DNA of 64,000 nt from Frigidibacter sp. SD6-1 (GTDB lineage Bacteria > Pseudomonadota > Alphaproteobacteria > Rhodobacterales > Rhodobacteraceae), in NCBI RefSeq assembly GCF_030143255.1, contig NZ_JARJNR010000001.1, positions 744,001-808,000 of the forward strand. Direction: 5' to 3'. Positions within the stretch are counted from its first letter, which is position 1. The number at the start of each line of letters is the position of its first letter. The notes below the pieces were generated by a model that was not told the DNA's origin, did no database searches, and was given only the letters and a program-made list of their open reading frames with translations. A program made the position numbers and the translations under genes. Shown here in pieces: positions 57,561 through 64,000 of the stretch.

Positions 57561-60167
57561 TCATAGCACGATATCCTCAAGGCTCTCGACCGGCATATAG
57601 GCAATCGCGCCCCGGTCGATCGCCTCGTTGCCGCCCCTGATCCTTGCCAGCGGATCGGCATCGCGGAGCGCGGGGAAGGAAAGGCCGGTCAGTTCCTCGA
57701 CATGGGCGATGGCGACCTGGAAGGTGCGGAACTCGCCCAGCACGAACCCTTCCGCCGCCTCGTCGAGGTTTCGCGCCTCCTTCAGGTCGCGGATCAGGTC
57801 GCCCTGGCTGAGCAGATAGGCGGTCGCATGCAGATTGCCCTCGGGCGTCGGCATGGCGATCACCTTCCAGAATTCGCGCGGGATGGGCGCGTTCGAGGGC
57901 GGCATCAGCATGTCATCCTCGCGGCAGACCGGACCGGTGAAGACCGAGGCGCGGAAGCCATGGGTACGGGAGGAATTGAGGATGTAATTCTCAAGCCCCA
58001 GCCACATGGTCTTGGCGCGGTTGAGCCCGGAATGCTGAAGCGCGGAATTGGTATAGTGGAACGTGTCGAAGTTGGCGCGTTCCGCGAGCTTGCCCCAGTT
58101 CGGGTCCTCGCGCCGGACCATGTGGCCACGGTCCAGTTCGGGGTTCTTGTAGGCGCCCGAGCCGAGCTGGATGTCGCGGTCGATCCGAAGATCGTAGAAC
58201 CATCTGTCGCGCTCCCGCTTGATGCGGACCGCATGCGCGCCGTCGATATTGACCGCCGTGACGCGGGGGGAGCGGCGGGCGCGGGAATAGAGCACACCGA
58301 AATGGGTGTAGCGCAGTTCGTAGTCGTCCTTGCCCCGCGCGTCGGAAGGCTGTGCGAGATCGGCGCGAAGCGCAGGCGCGAGGTCGGGCCAGGGCACCGA
58401 CAGGCCACCGCCGAGGAAGGCGGGATCGTAACCCTCGCGACCCTTCAGATCGGCGGCATCATGTTCGCCGTCCGCAAGCCCCTCGGCCACTTCCAGAACC
58501 GCCCCCGGCACGGTCACCCGCGCGCCCTTCAGGATGCGCTTCACCGTCTCGGCGCTGACGGCGGCATTCGCCACGCCGTATTGCCCGGAATAATGCAGCC
58601 CCACCACCGCCTTCTGTTCGAGGCTGAGAAGGCAGGAACCGGAATTGCCGCCAAGCGTCGTGCAATCGTGCGACAGGATCGTGCCCGCGCCGCCGGTCTT
58701 GATCCGGCCCGGCGCGAAACGCTTCACGGCGTAGAGGTCGCCGAAATATTTCTCCATCGCCGCGCGGTCGTTGCGGCTGTCGCGCGCCGGATAACCGATG
58801 GTGGCGACCAGCTCGCCATCCTTCGCGCGCTTCTCGGCAAGCGGGATCGGCGCGGGCGCCAGCCCCTCGCGCACGGCGATCTCCAGGATCGCCATGTCGG
58901 CCTCGGTATCGTCGGCAATATATTCGATGCGGGTGACCGGCAGCTCGAACGCGTCGGACCGCGCGGCATTCGCCTCCTCGCGCATGTCGAGTTTCGCGCC
59001 ATAGCGTGGCCCCAGGGGCGAACGCAGGAAGATGCCCGACCCGTCAGCGGCGCGGCGGGCGACGATCGAGGCGACATGGCGGTTCGTCACCACCCGGCGG
59101 CGGCCGTTCGGTGCCTCCTCGACGACAAAGCCGGTGCCGCCCCAGGCCATGTCGTGATTGACGAACTCGACCCGCCCCACAGAGGGCACGAACCGTTCGG
59201 CGCCCTGTGCCACCTTTTCGGTGAAGTCGGGCAACAGATCGATCTTTTCCCAGGCGATCCGGTCATTGCGGATCAGAAGCGGCGGGCGGCCGGTCTTGAG
59301 GATGATCGCTTCCAGCCCGAGCGGGTTTTCATTCGCCCAGGCCTCGACATCCGGCCCCGTGCTCTCGAACCCGCTGCGCGGCGCGAAACCGAAGCTCTCT
59401 GGCGCGATCCTGCCTTCCCGGATCGCCTTTTCGGCGGCATCGAGCCCCTCCTTGCCCCAGCGCGCCAGCCGGTCGCGCGAGGCGGCGGCCTCGGCGCCGG
59501 TGAAGGGCGCCGCACCGTCGGCATGGCTGTGATCGGGCATGTGGCTGTGGTCGGCGGCAAGGCCCGGGTCGGTTTCGGGGATCTCGTCGAAGGACCGCCC
59601 GCCGACCAGCCCCTCCTGGCCGGTGAAGCTCATCAGGAAATCCACTTCGGCTTCGGTATAGGCCGGGTCCCAATGGGTGTTCTCGGGCACGTTGGAATGG
59701 CCGTAATGGCCGCCCTTGGTGTCCCAGGTCTTCGCATCGCGGTTGTGGCCGCCCGGGTCCTTGCCGTTCTTGGCGGGCTTGGGCAGGCCGTTCGGCCAGA
59801 CCTTCGGCACGCCGTGCGTGGCCTCTATCCAGCGGCAGAGCAGAGCGACATTGCGCAGGAGTGCCTTCGACTTCGGCCGATGGGCAAACCCCACCACCTC
59901 GATCTGGACGGCGCTGTCGCGGTTGGTCTCCACCCCGCCCGCCGGATTGCGCAAGGCCCGCGCCGCCATGTCTGTGTCGATATGCTGATAGACCGCCCCC
60001 TCATCCACGGTGAAATGCGGGTCCGACCGATGGGCGGCGAAGGCAGAGAACGCGCCCTGCGCGCTCGACCCTTCGGTCGTGTGATGGACGATCTTGAACG
60101 GGCCGCCAAGATAGCGGCCGGAGGGGCCGGAAATCGGGTGCCACAGTGCCGTAGGATAGATCGGCAT
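57561..60167 (-). CDS. Amidase/PGRP-trypsin-NUC endonuclease triple fusion
   Basis: 868 residues from ATG 60167 (MPIYPTALWHPISG), preceded by GGAGGAGA; no signal peptide or membrane span. Domain 1 (about 15-185) is Amidase_2/PGRP-like, with zinc-ligand candidates in KIVHHTTEG (His28/29) and GHSNVPENTHWDPA (His157). Domain 2 (about 330-560) is trypsin-like with His364 (TNRHVAS), Asp424 (EADMAILEI) and Ser509 (GGNSGSCL). Domain 3 (about 580-850) is a NUC nuclease with DRGH (679-682) and LNRAKTMWLGLENYIL, preceded by the same GYDPAFLG lead as the 785-residue protein. First gene of the operon. I know of no characterised protein with this architecture. Confidence 0.85.
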   Translation of the reverse strand: MPIYPTALWHPISGPSGRYLGGPFKIVHHTTEGSSAQGAFSAFAAHRSDPHFTVDEGAVYQHIDTDMAARALRNPAGGVETNRDSAVQIEVVGFAHRPKSKALLRNVALLCRWIEATHGVPKVWPNGLPKPAKNGKDPGGHNRDAKTWDTKGGHYGHSNVPENTHWDPAYTEAEVDFLMSFTGQEGLVGGRSFDEIPETDPGLAADHSHMPDHSHADGAAPFTGAEAAASRDRLARWGKEGLDAAEKAIREGRIAPESFGFAPRSGFESTGPDVEAWANENPLGLEAIILKTGRPPLLIRNDRIAWEKIDLLPDFTEKVAQGAERFVPSVGRVEFVNHDMAWGGTGFVVEEAPNGRRRVVTNRHVASIVARRAADGSGIFLRSPLGPRYGAKLDMREEANAARSDAFELPVTRIEYIADDTEADMAILEIAVREGLAPAPIPLAEKRAKDGELVATIGYPARDSRNDRAAMEKYFGDLYAVKRFAPGRIKTGGAGTILSHDCTTLGGNSGSCLLSLEQKAVVGLHYSGQYGVANAAVSAETVKRILKGARVTVPGAVLEVAEGLADGEHDAADLKGREGYDPAFLGGGLSVPWPDLAPALRADLAQPSDARGKDDYELRYTHFGVLYSRARRSPRVTAVNIDGAHAVRIKRERDRWFYDLRIDRDIQLGSGAYKNPELDRGHMVRREDPNWGKLAERANFDTFHYTNSALQHSGLNRAKTMWLGLENYILNSSRTHGFRASVFTGPVCREDDMLMPPSNAPIPREFWKVIAMPTPEGNLHATAYLLSQGDLIRDLKEARNLDEAAEGFVLGEFRTFQVAIAHVEELTGLSFPALRDADPLARIRGGNEAIDRGAIAYMPVESLEDIVL

Positions 60168-60495
60168 TCTCTCCTCCCTGGAAAATTCTGAAAGAATGAA
60201 AGGCTGGTAACGGCCGCCGCCCGGGGGCAATCGGGCTGGTTGGCGGCGCACTCGGAAGCGAAAATCCTGTGGTGAAGTCTCGCGCCGATGGAAAAGTGAC
60301 GCAAGGTCAGGTATCCCTTACCGCAAGCGCGCCGGAAGCCTGACGCAGGGTAAGGTTTTTCTGACTTTGCGTTCTGCAACGGCGGACGTAGCGTGAAATG
60401 CAAGAAAGCGGAGACGGGCCGGGGGCTGGCCGATCCGCTGTATTTTGACCATTCCGACCAGAGTTCTGGCCACCTTGGGTTCCCAGGAGGAGGAC
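60168..60495. promoter_or_regulatory. Divergent intergenic region between the two protease gene sets
   Basis: 328 bases without a gene. It holds two 16-bp direct repeats related to TGACGCARGGTMAGGT (60297-60312 and 60341-60356, 14 of 16 identical, 44 bases apart) and an inverted partial copy CCCTTACC at 60315-60322. A small palindrome ATTCT-GAA-AGAAT (60185-60197) lies in the leader of the minus-strand operon. I could not identify a convincing -35/-10 pair for either direction. Confidence 0.55.
60297..60356 (+). repeat. Pair of 16-bp near-identical direct repeats (candidate operator)
   Basis: TGACGCAAGGTCAGGT and TGACGCAGGGTAAGGT, starts separated by 44 bp, about four helical turns, so both would face the same side of the DNA. 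Confidence 0.7.
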
Positions 60496-62424
60496 ATGCC
60501 TATTTTCCCGCAGACTTTCACCAAGATCTTTGCCCGGCTTCTTTCAGCACCGATCCTTTGCCTTGGACTGTCCTTTGGCGTGGCCGCGCCTGTCGCGGCC
60601 ACGCCGGGCCTTCTGACGATGGAGGACCTGCAGAAGATCGCGCCGAACGCGCGCGAGGAATTCCTGCAGGCGATCCTCGATGCCGAGCCGGACTTCGACG
60701 CTGCCGGGATCAACACGCGGCTTCGCATGGCGCATTTCCTCGCGCAGGTGATGACCGAGACCGGTGGCCTCGGCCGTCTCGACGAGAACATGAATTATTC
60801 CTTCAAGACATTGATGCGGGTCTTCAGCCGCAAGACCATATCGGAGACCAAGGCGCGCCAGATCGCCGGAAAGCCGGTCGAGATCGCCAACTGGGTCTAT
60901 GGCGCGCGGCTGGGCAACCTTGGTCGCGACACGATGGACGGCTGGGACTTTCGCGGATCGGGCTACATCCAGCTGACCGGGCGATCGAACTTCCGCGCCC
61001 GGGGTGCCGAGATCGGCATCGACCTTGAAAGCGACCCCGAAGTGGCGCGGCAGGCGGCCGAAGGCCTGCAGGCGGCGATCGCCTACTGGACGGCGCGCAA
61101 CCTCAACCCGTCAGCGGACGACAACGATCATCACCGCGTGCGGCTTCTGGTCAACGGTCCCGCCGCCCATGGCGAGGCGCAGGCCCGTATCTGGTTCAAT
61201 CGCGCCTGGACGCGGGTCTTTGCGGCGAAGGAGGCCGAGGGCTTCGAGGGTGGTGCCGTTCTTGCCGGTGAGCCGGTGAACGAGGGCACGCTCTTCGACC
61301 AGATACTGACCGAGAGCGGGCTTGTGAGCGCCGACGAGCTTGGCAACGAGGCGGGCGGCGCGGACGCGCGCAGCGAGGCGCTGAAATCCTTCCAGGAAGA
61401 GGTCGGGCTGCCGGAGACCGGCGAACTGGACGAGGCGACCCAGGAGGCCCTGCTCGACCCGCGCGAATGGCGCTATCAGGAGGAGGTGATCGAGGCCTCG
61501 GCGCAGCCCGCGACCGATGGCGACCAGAGCGTTTCCTTCGACCTTGCGAAAGGCGGCGAGGAGGCAGCGCCCGCACCGAGAGACCCCAATGAAGGCACGG
61601 GCGCGCTGGCCGCCGACATCGGGCTCGGCGCGGCAGAGCGCGCGTTTCTCGACGGTGCGCGCAGCATCTATCCCGATTACGAAATGGGTGCGCTCGCCGA
61701 CACGGCGCCAGAGCGGTTCAAACCCTTCTCGGTCATCGGCACCGACGACCGGGTCGCGGTGACCGACACCACGATCTTCCCCGCACGCGCCATCGTGCAG
61801 ATCCTCTTCGAAAGCCCGCGCGGGCGGCAATTGTGCTCTGGCGCGATGATCTCGCCCGATACGGTGCTGACGGCCGCCCATTGCATCCACAGCGGCACGC
61901 TGAACGGCGTTCCCTTCACCGACTATACTGTCGTGCCCGGCCGCAATCAGGGGGCCGCGCCCTTCGGCAGCTGCGGCGTGACGCGCAGTTTCGTCCTGTC
62001 GGGCTGGGCCACATCGGCCACGGTCAGCGAGGCGCGCTATTACGACCTTGGCGGCCTGAAGCTCGATTGCCGGGCGGGCGAGGCGACCGGCTGGTTCGGG
62101 CTGACGCCGCTTGCCGATGCGTCGGCGGACCTGCCCATCGTCATCGAGGGCTATGCGGCCGATCTGGCGCCGACCGGGCGGCAATGGCGCAGCGAGGACC
62201 GGATCCGGCTTCTGTGGGACCTGAAGGGCTTTCATCAGGCCGACACTTTCGGCGGTACCAGCGGCGCGCCCGTGGCGGCGCTGGACAATCCGTCGGTGAT
62301 AATCGGCATCCACACCAACGGGCTTTTCGGCGATGAGGACCCATGGGCCGCCAACAACGCCTTCACCCGGCTGACGCCGGACCGGCTGGCGCAGATCCAG
62401 ACCTGGATCGGGGGCGGGGAATGA
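60496..62424 (+). CDS. Secreted GH19 lysozyme-like/peptidoglycan-binding/trypsin fusion
   Basis: 642 residues from ATG 60496 with a strong GGAGGAGG ribosome-binding site. A signal peptide ends near AAPVAATPG (residue 38). Domain 1 (about 40-245) is glycoside hydrolase family 19-like, with the catalytic Glu in AQVMTETGGLG (Glu88) and the GSGYIQLTGRSNF motif. Residues about 293-322 (ALKSFQEEVGLPETGELDEATQEALL) are a peptidoglycan-binding repeat. The trypsin/V8-like domain (about 425-640) has His462 (VLTAAHCIH), Asp517 (YYDLGG) and Ser589 (FGGTSGAPV). Couples to the next gene by ATGA. Confidence 0.85.
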   Translation: MPIFPQTFTKIFARLLSAPILCLGLSFGVAAPVAATPGLLTMEDLQKIAPNAREEFLQAILDAEPDFDAAGINTRLRMAHFLAQVMTETGGLGRLDENMNYSFKTLMRVFSRKTISETKARQIAGKPVEIANWVYGARLGNLGRDTMDGWDFRGSGYIQLTGRSNFRARGAEIGIDLESDPEVARQAAEGLQAAIAYWTARNLNPSADDNDHHRVRLLVNGPAAHGEAQARIWFNRAWTRVFAAKEAEGFEGGAVLAGEPVNEGTLFDQILTESGLVSADELGNEAGGADARSEALKSFQEEVGLPETGELDEATQEALLDPREWRYQEEVIEASAQPATDGDQSVSFDLAKGGEEAAPAPRDPNEGTGALAADIGLGAAERAFLDGARSIYPDYEMGALADTAPERFKPFSVIGTDDRVAVTDTTIFPARAIVQILFESPRGRQLCSGAMISPDTVLTAAHCIHSGTLNGVPFTDYTVVPGRNQGAAPFGSCGVTRSFVLSGWATSATVSEARYYDLGGLKLDCRAGEATGWFGLTPLADASADLPIVIEGYAADLAPTGRQWRSEDRIRLLWDLKGFHQADTFGGTSGAPVAALDNPSVIIGIHTNGLFGDEDPWAANNAFTRLTPDRLAQIQTWIGGGE

Positions 62425-63311
62425 GAGCCGCTCTTCGCGCGGCGCTTTCAGCGCTCTTGCTCATCGCTGGCGGCGTGGCGGTACGGGCGTCCGACGATGT
62501 GACGGTCTATATCGAATGCACGGCGGATGGCAAAACCTCGCGCGGCAGCGGGGTTCTGGTCAGCGCGCAGGGCCATGTGCTGACCGCCCGCCATGTGGTG
62601 CCTGAAGGCGCAAGCTGCATGGGGTCGGTCGGCGTGGCGGATGCCAACACCGCCGCGCGGCTGATCGTCCAGCCCTCGAACCTGCCGGTCGACATGGCGC
62701 TTCTGCGCTTCGCCCGGCAGGCGACCTATCCGTTCGCGCCCTATTGCCCGCTTGAAGACTGGATGGTCCGGCGCGAGATCGTGGTGGCGGGTTTTCCGGG
62801 GCGGACCGAGACCGGCGCGGTTTCCTACCGGCAGGGCATCCTGTCCACGACGACCCCCAATCAGGCGGGCGTTCTTGAAACTGACGGCCAGACGGTCGCG
62901 GGCATGAGCGGCGGGCCGGTCTTCTCGCGCAACCTGCGCGGCGTTCTCGGCATCGTCGCGGGCGCGGAATTCGCCATAGATGGCACGGTCAGCTATTATG
63001 GCATCGTACCCTTGGCCGATTACGCCGGGTCGATGCACCTGACCGAAAGCCCGCTGCCCTGCTACCGGCAAAGCGCCGATCCGGGCCTTGGCGCGGGGTT
63101 TGACGCGGTCTGGAAGGCGGGCGACGCGCCCGTTGCTCTCAATGTCAGCCCCGAGGAGGGCACCTGTTTCCTTTACGAGACCTTCGGCGAGTTCAATTCC
63201 GTGGGCGACCGGGTCTGGGTTCTGCCGAAGGACGGGCACTATGAACTTGCCGGAGCCGATAAGGCGGGCGGCACCCATGGAGGGAGGGCGAGATGCGTCT
63301 TCTATCCCTGA
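62421..63311 (+). CDS. Secreted trypsin-like serine protease
   Basis: 296 residues from ATG 62421, overlapping the previous stop by four bases. Signal peptide MRAALRAALSALLLIAGGVAVRA. The triad is intact: His58 in HVLTARHVV, Asp91 in PVDMALLRF and Ser163 in TVAGMSGGPVF. Six Cys outside the signal peptide suggest disulfides. The C-terminal 90 residues (from about 205) form a beta-rich extension of unknown fold. Overlaps the next gene by 19 bases. Confidence 0.85.
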   Translation: MRAALRAALSALLLIAGGVAVRASDDVTVYIECTADGKTSRGSGVLVSAQGHVLTARHVVPEGASCMGSVGVADANTAARLIVQPSNLPVDMALLRFARQATYPFAPYCPLEDWMVRREIVVAGFPGRTETGAVSYRQGILSTTTPNQAGVLETDGQTVAGMSGGPVFSRNLRGVLGIVAGAEFAIDGTVSYYGIVPLADYAGSMHLTESPLPCYRQSADPGLGAGFDAVWKAGDAPVALNVSPEEGTCFLYETFGEFNSVGDRVWVLPKDGHYELAGADKAGGTHGGRARCVFYP

Positions 63312-64000
63312 AACCTGCGCCGCTGCCGATGCGGTGCATCCTGCCCGTCCTCTGCACGGTCCTTGCCGCCACAGGCGCTGCCCGGGCGCAGGACGAGGGC
63401 GGGCGCGATCCCGACTGGGCCCGGTCCGTCGCCGCTGCCGCGCTCTTCGACCTCAGGGTCACCGGCACGCTGAAGGCGGCCGACGGGCAGGGGCCGCGAC
63501 CCGAGGAGCGGCACGGAAAGGCCTTCGCCATCGGCCCGAATCTTCTTCTGACCTCGAACCATGTGCTTGGCGACTGGTCCGAATGGGCAGCGGCCGAGGA
63601 GGACCGCAAGGAGGTCGCGCGCGCCGTCCGCCCGATCGACCGTCACATCGCCATGCTGACCGCCGACAGCGATCCCGACCGGCCGATCGCCGACCCGGTG
63701 GTGATCCCGCCCTTCTCGCCCTCGGTCGATGCCGCGACCCTGCTGGTCCCGAGCCTCGATCTGCCCTCCGGCGCCGTCTTCCGGCTGAGCCTCTGCGCGT
63801 TGACGAAGGGAGAGAGTTATGCGGCGCTTCTGGTCGGCGGCGACCCGCGCGACGCGGGCGCGATGTCGGACCCCGGTCTCGTGTCGCTGAAGGCCGAAGG
63901 CTATGACCCGTCGCATTACGGCGGCCTGTTCGTCTTTTCCGTCGAGGGCGGCGACCGGTTCGAGCCCGAGCCCGAGGGCCATGACGGCGCGCCGATCCTT
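63293..64000 (+). CDS. Trypsin-like protein with Asp at the catalytic Ser position (partial)
   Basis: The frame starts at ATG 63293, inside the previous gene, and runs off the window end; 236 residues are visible. Signal peptide about 1-32 (ending GAARA). Trypsin features are the strand and His in GPNLLLTSNHVLG (His90) and a possible Asp in SVDAATLLV (Asp146). At the Ser loop the sequence reads EGHDGAPIL, i.e. Asp231 where GxSG is expected, so this looks like a pseudo-protease. The remainder is not visible. Third secreted protease gene in tandem; overlap implies coupling. Confidence 0.7.
   Translation, partial: MRLLSLKPAPLPMRCILPVLCTVLAATGAARAQDEGGRDPDWARSVAAAALFDLRVTGTLKAADGQGPRPEERHGKAFAIGPNLLLTSNHVLGDWSEWAAAEEDRKEVARAVRPIDRHIAMLTADSDPDRPIADPVVIPPFSPSVDAATLLVPSLDLPSGAVFRLSLCALTKGESYAALLVGGDPRDAGAMSDPGLVSLKAEGYDPSHYGGLFVFSVEGGDRFEPEPEGHDGAPIL

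Noticed and set aside
57702-60191. 829-codon plus-strand open frame opposite the triple-fusion gene
   Set aside because: No domain, compositional shadow of the amidase-trypsin-NUC gene, whose three motif sets are intact.
60496-62424. GH19 endolysin-like gene as evidence of a prophage
   Set aside because: It has a signal peptide and a trypsin domain, and no capsid, tail, terminase or integrase genes are present.

Overview
The window reads as a chromosomal segment of a high-GC alphaproteobacterium of the Rhodobacteraceae/Paracoccaceae type. Lineage markers seen directly are: a circularly permuted two-piece tmRNA; a C4-pathway 5-aminolevulinate synthase (hemA) with an FNR/FnrL-like box upstream; an IscR with a single cysteine whose -10 element overlaps an ICE (Irr-type) box; an alpha-type SspB; a DUF4169 protein; a VPLPA-CTERM surface protein; and an intergenic CAAATA-plus-hairpin repeat.

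Layout. 1-3.2 kb: end of a YdcSTUV/PatD-like polyamine uptake and gamma-aminobutyraldehyde oxidation operon. 3.3-13.8 kb: housekeeping and small-enzyme genes (family III CoA-transferase, ABC-F ATPase, ndk, a lower-GC GNAT acetyltransferase, YdeI-like protein, alaS with two coupled genes, class II glutamine amidotransferase, VPLPA-CTERM protein). 13.8-21.6 kb, all minus strand: typA, a membrane protein flanked by 19-bp direct repeats, a YitT-like protein, icd, an acyltransferase, an HD hydrolase, a small helical protein and an alpha/beta hydrolase. 21.6-29.7 kb: the iron-sulfur assembly operon iscR - short class V desulfurase - sufB - broken ybjQ remnant - membrane protein - sufC - sufD - YIP1-like - sufS, followed by tRNA-Arg(CCG). 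29.8-39.1 kb, all minus strand: FAD oxidoreductase, retropepsin-like protease/MarC pair, ribbon-helix-helix protein, DUF4169, fumC, methyltransferase, sspB, a chromate efflux pair, a VWA protein and a SnoaL-like protein. 39.2-52.7 kb: tmRNA, guaA, Nudix hydrolase, non-pyrrolysine MttB homologue, two lineage-specific proteins, M20 peptidase, hemA, rodZ-like, ispG, a SatD/DUF3307 pair, an A-type Fe-S carrier and a TfoX-like protein.

52.8-64.0 kb is the exceptional region. It holds two divergent gene sets rich in trypsin-like serine proteases. The minus-strand operon (60167 down to 52774) encodes four proteins without signal peptides: an amidase/PGRP-trypsin-DNA/RNA non-specific endonuclease triple fusion, an EAD1-like-trypsin protein, an EAD1-like helical protein, and a membrane-anchored coiled-coil nuclease whose N-terminus resembles the linker of nSTAND1 proteins. 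The plus-strand operon (60496 onward) encodes signal-peptide proteins: a GH19 lysozyme-like/peptidoglycan-binding/trypsin fusion, a second trypsin-like protease, and a third with Asp where the catalytic Ser is expected, cut by the window edge. The 328-bp intergenic region holds a pair of 16-bp near-identical direct repeats. I infer a protease-nuclease conflict or immunity system with a cell-wall-directed secreted arm. The family assignments are from motif recognition and the mechanism is hypothesis.

Coordinates of promoters, repeats and start choices were read by eye and may be off by a base or two.
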